From positions 1-56,883 of the forward strand of contig CANNCY010000007.1 in the NCBI GenBank assembly GCA_947503335.1: DNA of 56,883 nt. Reading direction: 5' to 3'. Position 1 is the stretch's first letter. Each line of letters starts with the position of its first letter. The position numbers and the translations under genes were made by a program. The notes beneath the pieces are model-generated. The model did not search any database. It was not told where the DNA came from and worked only from the letters and a program-made list of their open reading frames with translations. Below are positions 11,278-19,511 of this stretch, piece by piece. Source of the DNA: an uncultured Pseudomonadales bacterium (GTDB lineage: Bacteria > Pseudomonadota > Gammaproteobacteria > Pseudomonadales > CANNCY01).

Positions 11278-12644
11278 CCGGCTACGGGGCGAGTAGATAC
11301 CTCGCCTCGTGCTGTAAACAAACAGATGGCACCAATCAGCCACCACAGACCCACGATGATCCATTCGTAGGGCCAGATCAATGCAGCCGCACCGCCGGGT
11401 AAATAAAGCACCATCAAAAACATTGAACTAATCAATGCAAATATGCCGATCGGCATACCAAAGCGCACGCGCATCGGTCTAAGCATTTCTGGCTCGCGCA
11501 AACGCAAAACAATAAAGCTTAAGGCAACGAAGAAGTAAGCGATCACCACATTAAAACTGCCTGCATCTACTAACCAAACTAGCATTGGGCGGCCAAAAAA
11601 TGGCGCAATGACACACACAACACCAATGGCTATTAACGCATTGATAGGAGTACGACGAGTAGGGTGCAACACACCTAGCCAAGCAGGTAGCTGACCTGAG
11701 CGAGCCATTACAAAAATCGCCCTAGCGCCACCCATTACTACGGCGTTCCATGAAGTAATGATGCCTAAGATACCTGCCAATACAACGGCTAAACCAGCGT
11801 AGTCAGACTCCCATGCTGCAGTGGCTGCAACGACGGTACCTAACGAATCAGGTGTTAATAGATCAAAGGGTAGTGCTCGCCCAACAGCAAAACAAATCAG
11901 GGCATACCATGCAGTGGCTAACAGTACGCTTAAAATAATAAGCCCACCGATACGACGGGGCTCCATATCCATTTCTTCGGCGGCCTGGGGTATAACGTCA
12001 AAGCCGACAAACATAAATGGTACGGCTAACAGCACCAGCGCCATGCCACTAAACATAGGGGCGCTATAGGCGGGCATAGGCGAGTCGGTTGGGTTTAGCA
12101 TTGCGCCAAACATCAACACCGCACCCACGACCACTAGTATCGCTGTTGCCCATAACTGAAAACGCGCAGCGACCTTAATGCCGAGTATGTTAAGCCATAC
12201 AACGGCGGCCGCACCAACCGCGCCAACAAGTGCCCAACTTAAGTAGACGTCATAACCGGCAATGGTATACAGATAAATCTGTTTTAGATTAGGTACTAAA
12301 TATTCAGCAACAGTAGGCAGTGCTACCGCTTCAAAAGCTGACACAGAAACATAGGCGAGCGTAATAGCCCAGGTACAAATAAATGAAGAGATTCGCCCTA
12401 AAGCGCGTTCGCTATAAACGTGTTCACCACCCACTTTAGGCATGGCCGAGGCAAGTTCTGCATAGGTAAAGCCAATGAACAGCATCATTAGGCCGCCTAA
12501 TAAAAAGGCAAAAACGCTACCTTGGGCACCACCCTGTTCTACCCAGCGGCCTGCTAGGGCAACCCAGCCCCAACCAACCATTGCACCAAAGGCTAGGCAC
12601 AGGCCTTCGACCCTACTGATAACGGGTTTAAATTCGGTTTGCAT
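11274..12644 (-). CDS. APC-family amino acid permease
   Basis: A 456-residue polytopic membrane protein with about twelve hydrophobic segments. The N-terminal glycine-rich helix (GAMVGWGWVALAGRW) and the following YAELASAMPKVGGEHVY stretch are the classical substrate-binding signature of amino acid-polyamine-organocation (APC) transporters. It should catalyse proton- or sodium-coupled uptake, or exchange, of an amino acid or amine across the inner membrane; the substrate cannot be read from sequence. The start chosen is the ATG at 12644. An ATG 6 bases upstream lies inside a hairpin that also holds the ribosome binding site (separate entry). The gene follows the SIMPL gene by 44 bases. Its stop codon overlaps the stop of the convergent adhesin with no terminator between. 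Confidence 0.88.
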   Translation of the reverse strand: MQTEFKPVISRVEGLCLAFGAMVGWGWVALAGRWVEQGGAQGSVFAFLLGGLMMLFIGFTYAELASAMPKVGGEHVYSERALGRISSFICTWAITLAYVSVSAFEAVALPTVAEYLVPNLKQIYLYTIAGYDVYLSWALVGAVGAAAVVWLNILGIKVAARFQLWATAILVVVGAVLMFGAMLNPTDSPMPAYSAPMFSGMALVLLAVPFMFVGFDVIPQAAEEMDMEPRRIGGLIILSVLLATAWYALICFAVGRALPFDLLTPDSLGTVVAATAAWESDYAGLAVVLAGILGIITSWNAVVMGGARAIFVMARSGQLPAWLGVLHPTRRTPINALIAIGVVCVIAPFFGRPMLVWLVDAGSFNVVIAYFFVALSFIVLRLREPEMLRPMRVRFGMPIGIFALISSMFLMVLYLPGGAAALIWPYEWIIVGLWWLIGAICLFTARGEVSTRPVAG

Positions 12645-12645
12645 C

Positions 12646-12678
12646 GCATCGTCCTAATTATTGTTATTAGGGCGATGC
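12646..12678 (-). promoter_or_regulatory. Hairpin that buries the permease ribosome binding site
   Basis: Two 13-base arms (12646-12658 and 12666-12678) are complementary apart from one position that can form G-U in RNA. They are separated by a 7-base loop. On the minus strand the 3' arm carries AGGA, the only Shine-Dalgarno-like sequence, and ends one base before the permease ATG. No U-run follows, so it is not a standard terminator. It could limit translation initiation of the permease. Confidence 0.55.
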
Positions 12679-12688
12679 TATCAAAGGC

Positions 12689-13405
12689 TCAGTCGGTAAG
12701 ATAGTACTCGATGGTCGACACAACCCTCACCTTTTTAATGTGTGGGTTATTCGAGTCGCGATCGCTAATCGAAAACTGCCCTTGGCGAGCACTTTTGATT
12801 TTGCCTAGACTGCTGTCGCTATCATTGGCAAACTTTTGCGCGACTGACCTGGCGTTCTGAGTAGCGGTAGCAATCATTTCAGGCTTTAAATCGTTCAGCC
12901 CAGTAAACAGGTACTGTACCTGCGTATCAAAATCGTTGCCGCTAACGGCGATACCGCTTTTACCTAAGTCGCCGATGCGCTGTTGCGTACTGCGAACTAA
13001 TTCGATGTTGTTGGTATAAACGGTAATTACCTGCGAGGCGTTAAATCGGTAGCGCACATTCGAGTTGTTGCCGTATTCGTTGGCGAGTTTGTCGGTGACG
13101 CGTGGTGGCGAAAAGCTAATAGCTGAGCGTTCAAAACCTTGGGCAACCAAGTATTGAATCACCGTGTTGTTTTGTTTCTCGATAAATGAATAGATGTCGG
13201 CCAGTTCGTTACCTACCGCTGCATGCTTGAGTGGCCAAATAGCGATGTTAGCAGGTACTTCTTTTTCGGCAAGGCCTTTAGCAGCAACGGTGCGTTCGAA
13301 CGAGCGATACTCAACAATCGAGCTGCCCAGCAGCCAGCCTAAACTCGCCAAGCCAATCACAAGGCCAATGGCAAGCACAAAATCAGATGGTTTGTTTGAG
13401 CTCAT
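12689..13405 (-). CDS. SIMPL (DUF541) domain protein
   Basis: 238 residues with an N-terminal membrane anchor (about residues 8-28, LAIGLVIGLASLGWLLGSSI). A SIMPL domain fills the rest: AKGLAEKEVPANIAIWPL at the start and the FTGLNDLKPEMIATATQNARSVAQKFA helix near residue 170. SIMPL proteins are periplasmic or envelope-attached, often linked to stress tolerance, but have no agreed biochemical role. A strong GGAGG ribosome binding site lies just before the ATG, in the 15-base gap after the upstream PTPS-like gene, so the two are very likely co-transcribed. The function remains unknown beyond the domain. Confidence 0.85.
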   Translation of the reverse strand: MSSNKPSDFVLAIGLVIGLASLGWLLGSSIVEYRSFERTVAAKGLAEKEVPANIAIWPLKHAAVGNELADIYSFIEKQNNTVIQYLVAQGFERSAISFSPPRVTDKLANEYGNNSNVRYRFNASQVITVYTNNIELVRSTQQRIGDLGKSGIAVSGNDFDTQVQYLFTGLNDLKPEMIATATQNARSVAQKFANDSDSSLGKIKSARQGQFSISDRDSNNPHIKKVRVVSTIEYYLTD

Positions 13406-13420
13406 ATAGAGCCTCCGCGT

Positions 13421-14269
13421 TTATACTCGAGCAACGGCGCCTTTCATTACGCCTTCAAAAACTCTGACAGTATAGTGGGTATCTGGGTTTTGCGCAGACA
13501 GCTCGTTAGCAACGTGCTGAGTAATCAGTTCAATTGTGGTGTCGGTGTCAATGAGATAACAATCATCTGCAGGCAGTACCAATTCAAACTCGCCCTGATT
13601 TGCTTGATACAAAAAGCGATGATAGGTCTCGCCATCTTTATCAAAGGTCGAATGCAGATCTTCTTTGGTGGCGAGGTAGATGTCTTTCCATGCCGTGCAC
13701 CATTGGGCTTCGATCTCACTTTGGCGTGCACCATCAATAAGTACTTCAAATCGCGAGCGATGACCGTGCGCGATTCGCTGGCAATTACCATCGTGTTTTT
13801 TCAAGCCGTGTGCGTAATGAAAGTAGGGCCCATCTATTTGTTCTGGCTCTAACCGCACGTTTAGCCCTGTTACGTTCGAGGGTAGTTCATTCAGTAAATA
13901 CACTTCTAAGTATTCAGCAAAAGAACGCGGCTCGATCGATGGCAAAGGAATAATCGCAACCGCTTCGTTAGGGGTACGATGCATATATTGCTTGCCACTA
14001 TTAGATACCCAGCTAACACTAAGGTTGTCGGTATCTAATTGATCAACGGTTACTTGCGATTCTGGCACAAGAAGCTGATGGTCAAAGTGCTCATCTATTA
14101 CGCGCTTAAGCTCTTTTTTAACATGACCAAAATCAAAGATCATGCCTTCATCGTTCAGCTCGCCATGCAGTTCAACTGATACCAACCAGCTTTCGCCCAC
14201 AATACCGCGCGCCATATCGGCGTAGGCAAAGTCCATAACGGTTAGATGATCTACAAACAAGCTAGGCAT
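13421..14269 (-). CDS. Tandem 6-pyruvoyl-tetrahydropterin synthase/QueD-like protein
   Basis: 282 residues made of two PTPS/QueD-like halves; a normal QueD has about 120 residues. The N-half keeps the family IFDFGHVKKELK strand-helix and the catalytic-type Asp-His (FDHQLL, D63-H64), but the zinc-binding HxH and the cysteine are gone (GESW replaces HGHS). The C-half keeps the zinc site (H154, H168, H170) and the cysteine C163 in YAHGLKKHDGNC and AHGHRSR, plus the terminal Glu (E272). It lacks an obvious Asp-His pair. PTPS sites form at subunit interfaces, so the two halves may complement each other. The role is either queuosine precursor synthesis or another pterin reaction; no other queuosine gene is near. 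The gene is first of a probable operon with the SIMPL gene. Confidence 0.82.
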   Translation of the reverse strand: MPSLFVDHLTVMDFAYADMARGIVGESWLVSVELHGELNDEGMIFDFGHVKKELKRVIDEHFDHQLLVPESQVTVDQLDTDNLSVSWVSNSGKQYMHRTPNEAVAIIPLPSIEPRSFAEYLEVYLLNELPSNVTGLNVRLEPEQIDGPYFHYAHGLKKHDGNCQRIAHGHRSRFEVLIDGARQSEIEAQWCTAWKDIYLATKEDLHSTFDKDGETYHRFLYQANQGEFELVLPADDCYLIDTDTTIELITQHVANELSAQNPDTHYTVRVFEGVMKGAVARV

Positions 14270-14415
14270 AGGGTTACTCGGTATAAATTAATCAACCTAT
14301 TTTAGCCTAGCCGCTGACTGTAAACGAAGCGATGGCAATGGCAACTATTTGCAATCACTTGACCCCACAGGTCTAGAGGCATGTAATAAACAAAGTATCA
14401 ATCGAGAATTACCCC

Positions 14416-14682
14416 ATGTATCTGTTTTCGGCCACAGCCACCCCTAAAGATCAGTCAGGCGATCAGCCTTTTATCGTATACATTCGCTTTGCTGACCTGT
14501 TTGGCGCCGAGCACTTAGCCAAGCTGTATCTAATGCAGGCCGGCTACCGCAATGTACGTATCGAAAAACGTAAGCAACTAGACGAGCATCACCTTGTCGA
14601 AAGCGGCATGGTTGCCCAAGATGCGGCGATTAAAGATGCCTTTCAACACGGATTTCATCTACAGCAGTTCGAATCTCACTAA
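14416..14682 (+). CDS. Small hypothetical protein (88 aa)
   Basis: I do not recognise a family. The product is soluble-looking, with no signal peptide or membrane segment. It has mixed alpha/beta composition, an RFADLFGAEHLAKLYLMQAGYRNVRIEKRKQ core and a histidine-containing C-terminus. It stands alone between the minus-strand PTPS gene and a small membrane protein gene. The ribosome binding site is weak. Codon use resembles the neighbours, which supports a real gene. Confidence 0.55.
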   Translation: MYLFSATATPKDQSGDQPFIVYIRFADLFGAEHLAKLYLMQAGYRNVRIEKRKQLDEHHLVESGMVAQDAAIKDAFQHGFHLQQFESH

Positions 14683-14843
14683 ATTGTGACCGGCCCCACG
14701 AAAGGGGTCTTGCAACAAACCTTAAACCCCTGTAAATTCGCCCATAAAACAAAAAGGTAAAAATACCGTAACCCACAATGGGAAGCCTTCAGAGCTGCCG
14801 CACGACGCGACACGGTAATCGTTTAAAGACGAGATTGGGGATC

Positions 14844-15200
14844 ATGGCCAGGGCAATTAATCATTGGTTGGCAGTCGTTATAGGCGTTGTAGTAGCTTGG
14901 CTAGCTGTCGAATTACAAACACTAAACAGTACATTTATGGGCGAGTTATCATCGGCAACGTTGTCGATGATCTATTTTGTGGCCGTTGTTATTTTATGGC
15001 GAGTTTGTACCAGCGCCTATCATCAGCTATTTCGCAGTAAAGTTTGGATGTCGACGATTGCGTTGAGTCTGCCACTAGTACTGATCGAATTATTTCTTTT
15101 CTCGCAGGGCAGCTCTTTAGTGCATGTGTTGACCGTAGCAGCAGTGATACTGATGGGGCTGCACACTTCGATACGCGCTAGCAAAGAGTTACATCTGTAA
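14844..15200 (+). CDS. Small hypothetical membrane protein (about 118 aa)
   Basis: Four hydrophobic segments can be seen: WLAVVIGVVVAWLAVEL, LSMIYFVAVVILW, MSTIALSLPLVLIELFLF and VLTVAAVILMGLHTSI. An upstream in-frame ATG at 14778 would add 22 charged residues. The ATG at 14844 is preceded by GGGGATC and starts directly before the first membrane helix, so I prefer it. I do not recognise a family. It lies 43 bases upstream of the tryptophan dioxygenase gene and may be co-transcribed with it. Confidence 0.6.
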   Translation: MARAINHWLAVVIGVVVAWLAVELQTLNSTFMGELSSATLSMIYFVAVVILWRVCTSAYHQLFRSKVWMSTIALSLPLVLIELFLFSQGSSLVHVLTVAAVILMGLHTSIRASKELHL

Positions 15201-15243
15201 TCATTTCTAAAATATAGCTAAACTTTGGGTCATCAACTATTGG

Positions 15244-15993
15244 ATGACCCCGATGACTATTACCTATTCTAGCTATCTTCGCCTAGACGAATTGCTTGAT
15301 CTGCAAACTCCTTTATCAGAGGGGCCAGAGCATGACGAGTTGTTGTTTATCACCATTCACCAAGCCTATGAGCTGTGGTTTAAGCAAATGCTGCACGAGT
15401 CTGATCGTTTGGTAGCGCTACTTAATAATGATGAACACTATAAAGCCGGGCATACGCTGAAGCGTATTCGTATGATCATCAAGACCCTAGTACAGCAGGT
15501 AGATATTCTAGAAACGCTAACACCGCTAGAGTTTACGTCGTTTAGATCGTCGTTAGCTCGTTCATCGGGTTTTCAAAGTGGGCAGTTTCGCGAGGTCGAA
15601 TTCTTATATGGTCTGAAAGACCCGTCAAAATTAGAGCCTTTTAAAGATGAGCCTGAGCGCACAGCAAAGCTGCAAGCAAGATTGGCAGAGCCCTCAATAT
15701 GGAATGTGTTTACGCAATTTATTAAGCGTCAAGGGTTAGCCATAGATGAGCAATCGATCAAAGACACGCTGAAGTCGCTATACAGTGGTCGCCCAGAACT
15801 CGCCAATATCTGCGAGCTGTTGGTCGATTTAGATGAGGGTATTCAAGAATGGCGTTATCGTCACGTTAAGATGGTTGAACGCACTATTGGCGGCAAGATG
15901 GGCTCGGGCGGTTCAGAGGGCGCTGGATATTTAGTTAAAACACTGTTCACGCCGATGTTCCCGTTACTGTGGGAGATTCGAAATGACTTTTGA
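15244..15993 (+). CDS. kynA: Tryptophan 2,3-dioxygenase
   Basis: This haem enzyme oxidises L-tryptophan to N-formylkynurenine, the first step of the kynurenine pathway, in the cytoplasm. The family signatures are intact: ITIHQAYELWFKQ (His39 is the distal active-site residue), FRSSLARSSGFQS (substrate-binding Arg) and RHVKMVERTIG with the proximal haem ligand at about H207, followed by the GSGGSEG loop. At 249 residues it is slightly shorter than many bacterial homologues (270-290) but complete. The start may be 15244 or the ATG at 15253. It overlaps the kynureninase gene by 11 bases, so the two are translationally coupled. No N-formylkynurenine formamidase gene was seen in the window. Confidence 0.95.
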   Translation: MTPMTITYSSYLRLDELLDLQTPLSEGPEHDELLFITIHQAYELWFKQMLHESDRLVALLNNDEHYKAGHTLKRIRMIIKTLVQQVDILETLTPLEFTSFRSSLARSSGFQSGQFREVEFLYGLKDPSKLEPFKDEPERTAKLQARLAEPSIWNVFTQFIKRQGLAIDEQSIKDTLKSLYSGRPELANICELLVDLDEGIQEWRYRHVKMVERTIGGKMGSGGSEGAGYLVKTLFTPMFPLLWEIRNDF

Positions 15994-17161
15994 TGGATAC
16001 CGTCAAAAGGTAAATCCTCTTGCAAGCGAATACAGTGCTTTTGGCGTATGTGACCGTTTACTTTTTACTGGGCACTCACATCAAGCGTGGCCTGATGCTA
16101 GTCGAGCTGCTCAGTCAAAGGCGTGGGATTTAGCCGCGCAGCATATCGACGACAAGTGGGGCCCTGCATTTGAGGTAGCTGATCAACTGCGTAGCCACAT
16201 AAGCTACTGGCTAGGCGGTGTTGATTCAAACCAAATCGCCTTGGGGCAAAACACATTCGAGCTAGTTTATCGATGGTTAAGCTGCTTCGATCAGCAAACA
16301 TTGCATATTGTCACTACAGATAGTGAGTTTCATACCGTGCGGCGTTTACGACAGGCACTCGAGCCTAAGGGTGTACGTTTTACGGTCGTTGCAAGTGAGC
16401 CCTTACATACCTTTGGCGATAGGTTTACTGAAGCGATAGATGGTTCGGTGACGGCAGCTATCGTGTCGCATACCTTCTTTAATAGCGGCTATCGAAACCC
16501 TGATTTGGCGAAGGTTAGTGACCACTGCGCTAAGCAAAATATCAGTCTATTAGTTGATCTCTATCATACGATTGGCAACTACCCCTTTGATGCAAAAAAG
16601 GAGGGGTTAGACAGTGCCTTTTTAGTGGGCGGTGGCTACAAGTATCTACAATGGGGCGAGGGTAACTGTTTTTTAGCGGTACCGAAAAACACAACTCTTA
16701 AACCAAGCTTTACTGGTTGGTATGCCGAGTTTGATCGACTCACCAATGCGCCAGGTGAAATGTATTACAGCGACAAGGGTAGCTTCAGATTTGCTGGCGC
16801 CACATACGATATCACCGCTAATTTACGCGCCGTTGCAGTGGCTGAATTCTTTGCAAGCCAAGGCTTAACTAAAGACGCCTTAGCGGCAAGTTATGGATAT
16901 CAGCTTGATTACTTAGAGCAGGGAATTACAGCTGCCAACCTTGATAAAAATAAGGTGTCTTTATTAAAGCTACCGGCGCAGCAACGTTCGGCATTCTTGG
17001 TGCTCGAATGTGAAGATGCCGCAAGCTTGCATAAGCGGTTAAATAACCGAGGCATACTCACAGACTATCGTGGTAATCGACTGCGTATTGGCCCCGCACC
17101 GTACTTAAACACACAGCAATTAGACACCATGATTGATGCAGTAAAGGTAGAGTGCAGCTAA
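15983..17161 (+). CDS. kynU: Kynureninase-like PLP enzyme
   Basis: A 392-residue fold-type I PLP enzyme of the aminotransferase class V/kynureninase group. The Schiff-base lysine lies in GGGYKYLQWGEGN (K220), the PLP-binding Asp in LLVDLYHTIGNYPFD (D192), and there is a phosphate-binding GQNTFELVYRW loop. It should cleave kynurenine to anthranilate and alanine. Position directly after kynA, with an 11-base overlap and a GGGAG ribosome binding site inside the kynA end, supports that substrate. It is somewhat shorter than Pseudomonas KynU (about 416), so the exact substrate (kynurenine or 3-hydroxykynurenine) is inferred from context. Confidence 0.87.
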   Translation: MTFDGYRQKVNPLASEYSAFGVCDRLLFTGHSHQAWPDASRAAQSKAWDLAAQHIDDKWGPAFEVADQLRSHISYWLGGVDSNQIALGQNTFELVYRWLSCFDQQTLHIVTTDSEFHTVRRLRQALEPKGVRFTVVASEPLHTFGDRFTEAIDGSVTAAIVSHTFFNSGYRNPDLAKVSDHCAKQNISLLVDLYHTIGNYPFDAKKEGLDSAFLVGGGYKYLQWGEGNCFLAVPKNTTLKPSFTGWYAEFDRLTNAPGEMYYSDKGSFRFAGATYDITANLRAVAVAEFFASQGLTKDALAASYGYQLDYLEQGITAANLDKNKVSLLKLPAQQRSAFLVLECEDAASLHKRLNNRGILTDYRGNRLRIGPAPYLNTQQLDTMIDAVKVECS

Positions 17162-17170
17162 ACTGCTTGC

Positions 17171-17917
17171 ATGATCATCGATACCCATTGTCATCTACAG
17201 CTAATTGACCGCGCGCACCGACGCGACTGCTTACAGCGGTCGGTAGATGCGGGTGTAGATCGGTGGGTAGTGCCGGCTTACCAGCCCGAAGACTGGCCGC
17301 TGTTAGATATCCTTGAGTCAGCTGATGGTGTTCAAGTTGCGAAAGGCATTCATCCTTGGGTTGCCGACCTATACTCGCCCACATTGCTTGATCAGTTGAG
17401 TTTAAAATTATCTAACTGTTGCGCGGTGGGCGAAACGGGGTTAGACGGTAACGATGCGCGACCCAGTCAAACTGTGCAGCTAGCAAGTTTAAATCATCAC
17501 CTTTGGTTAGCATCAGAACACCAGTTGCCCATCATTTTGCATGCTTATAAAGCCCACAATGCACTGGTACGTGAAATTAAAAAGCACCCCTCAGTCAAAG
17601 GCGTAGTGCATGCCTTTAGTGGGTCGTATAACCAAGCGATGCAATATGTAGATGCCGGTTATCTACTGGGCATTGGCGGTGTGATTACCTACGATCGGGC
17701 CGAAAAGACCCGCAAGGCCATTTCTAAGGTACCGTTAGAGGCACTGGTACTTGAAACTGACTCGCCCAGTATGCCAATCGCCGGGCGTCAAGGTGAGCCG
17801 AATGAACCCCGATACTGCAAAGATATTGCTATAACTTTGGCAAATCTAAAAGATGTACCCTTAGACACTGTTATAAAAACAACCACGAAAAACGCCGTTC
17901 AGCTGTTTGGCCTATGA
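17171..17917 (+). CDS. TatD-family metal-dependent hydrolase
   Basis: 248 residues with the complete TatD signature: DTHCHL at the N-terminus (metal-binding HxH), VGETGLDG near residue 90, ILHAYKAHN, VHAFSGS and LETDSPSMP. The family are TIM-barrel hydrolases acting as DNases or on D-aminoacyl-tRNA. Here the GETGLD glutamate and the final Asp are kept, so an active two-metal site is expected. It begins 9 bases after kynU and overlaps the next gene by ATGA, so it is part of the kynA-kynU-tatD-csdA transcription unit. The exact substrate is unknown. Confidence 0.9.
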   Translation: MIIDTHCHLQLIDRAHRRDCLQRSVDAGVDRWVVPAYQPEDWPLLDILESADGVQVAKGIHPWVADLYSPTLLDQLSLKLSNCCAVGETGLDGNDARPSQTVQLASLNHHLWLASEHQLPIILHAYKAHNALVREIKKHPSVKGVVHAFSGSYNQAMQYVDAGYLLGIGGVITYDRAEKTRKAISKVPLEALVLETDSPSMPIAGRQGEPNEPRYCKDIAITLANLKDVPLDTVIKTTTKNAVQLFGL

Positions 17918-19476
17918 GTATTATTGATTCAAAAGATCCTTTTTTTAGGCGCTTTAGACAAGCGTTTCCTATTTTACGTAAAAACATTAAGTACTTTGAT
18001 AGTGCAGCGACGGCATTAAAGCCGTTACCAGTTATCAATGCAATGGACGCCTATTATCGGCAGTACAGCGCCAATGTTCACCGCGGTAACTATGCATGGG
18101 CCCGCGAAGCAACCGCCGCCTACGAGCAAGCACGAGAAGAGGTAGCGGCCTATTTGCAGGCTCTATCTAGTGAGTTGGTGATTACTTCAGGTGCCACAGA
18201 GGCAATCAATATAGTAGCGCGCGGCATCGAACACTTGATTAAAGCGGGCGATACCATTGTGATTACCGAGCAAGAGCATCACGCCAATTTTGTACCCTGG
18301 GTGTGGTTAGCAGAACGCACTAACGCTCAGCTCACTGTTGTACCTGTCGATAGCAATGGGTCGATCAATGCGAACGCCATGCGCCAAGCCCTTGCGACAA
18401 AACCTGCGGTGTTTGCCGTAACCGCAATCAGCAACGTGGTCGGCGAGTTAAACCCTATCGAAGAATGGGTTACAGCAGCGCGGGCCAATGGGGCGATCTG
18501 CTTAATCGACGGCGCGCAACATGTTTTAGGGCTAAAACAGCCAGTGGTTAGCTTGGGGGCTCAGTTTTATGTGTTTTCAGGGCATAAAGCGTTCGCGGAT
18601 ACCGGTGTAGGTATTCTATGGGGCGAGTTTGAGTGGCTAAGCCGGTTAGTGCCTACTTATGGCGGTGGAGAAATGATAAGTAGCGTATCGGCAGAAAAGA
18701 TAGACCTAAAGCCGGCGCCGACAAGATTAGAGCCCGGTACGCCCCCAATTGCCCAAATGATCAGTTTAGGCGCTGCGCTGACATGGTGGGCACAACAAGA
18801 TCGTAATCAGTTTGACGCGCATAAGTTGGCGCTAGCTAACTATTTGATTCATGAAGTATCGTCGATTGATGGCTTCGATATCTTGGGGGGTGAGTATGAA
18901 AATCAGGGCGTTGTAACCCTAATACCTACGCAGATCAATGCCCAAGATTGGTCGCACTGGCTTGATTTAAATGATATCGCTGTACGAGTAGGCCAGCATT
19001 GTGCGCAGCCCTTATCGAATGCTGTGGGTTGCAATAGTTTGCTACGCATCTCGTTGGCACCGTTCAATACTAAAGAAGAAGTTGATGCGTTAATTGCGTT
19101 GCTAAAATCATCGATCACCAGCGAACGTGTAGATAACACGCCAATAACCTGGGCAGATATCGCCCAGGTCGATGCCAAACAACAGATGCAGCGTATAGTG
19201 CAGTCAGCCCGCGTTGCGCCGCCAACGCATTACTATCAGGCCGACAAGATCGATGGCTGTGAGGCTACCACCTATGTAACCCGAGATGATGGTCACTGGC
19301 ATGGCTGGTCAGAAAGCGCAGTAATCGATGGCGTACTGCAGTTAGTATTGCGTGAGGCAAATAGCGGGGCAGGGGTTACTGCAATCGAACAGCAGATAAA
19401 ACATGCGGGCTTAGATCGATGGCTTAGTCGAACAAGACGCAATGGCATAGATGCGGTTTTAACAAAGCTAGGTTAG
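17914..19476 (+). CDS. Cysteine desulfurase (SufS/CsdA type) fused to a SufE/CsdE-like domain
   Basis: 520 residues. About residues 1-400 are a group II cysteine desulfurase: YFDSAATALKP start, TSGATEAIN, PLP lysine in FSGHKAF (K225) and persulfide cysteine in RVGQHCAQPL (C363). Residues about 411-520 match the small sulfur acceptor SufE/CsdE: KIDGCEATTYV (acceptor Cys about C449, equivalent to AGCENRVWL in E. coli CsdE), SESAVIDGVLQLVL and the final SRTRRNGIDAVL helix. The fusion would pass sulfur from C363 to C449 within one chain. tcdA, functionally tied to csdA-csdE in E. coli, is only 2.6 kb away. The start ATG overlaps the tatD stop. Confidence 0.9.
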   Translation: MSIIDSKDPFFRRFRQAFPILRKNIKYFDSAATALKPLPVINAMDAYYRQYSANVHRGNYAWAREATAAYEQAREEVAAYLQALSSELVITSGATEAINIVARGIEHLIKAGDTIVITEQEHHANFVPWVWLAERTNAQLTVVPVDSNGSINANAMRQALATKPAVFAVTAISNVVGELNPIEEWVTAARANGAICLIDGAQHVLGLKQPVVSLGAQFYVFSGHKAFADTGVGILWGEFEWLSRLVPTYGGGEMISSVSAEKIDLKPAPTRLEPGTPPIAQMISLGAALTWWAQQDRNQFDAHKLALANYLIHEVSSIDGFDILGGEYENQGVVTLIPTQINAQDWSHWLDLNDIAVRVGQHCAQPLSNAVGCNSLLRISLAPFNTKEEVDALIALLKSSITSERVDNTPITWADIAQVDAKQQMQRIVQSARVAPPTHYYQADKIDGCEATTYVTRDDGHWHGWSESAVIDGVLQLVLREANSGAGVTAIEQQIKHAGLDRWLSRTRRNGIDAVLTKLG

Positions 19477-19511
19477 TATCGTCATCGCAATGACTAAGCG
19501 AAAGGATTACC

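Noticed and set aside
14683..14720. Small hairpin GGCCCC/GGGGTC as a terminator after the 88-residue gene
   Set aside because: The stem is only four to five pairs and no T run follows.
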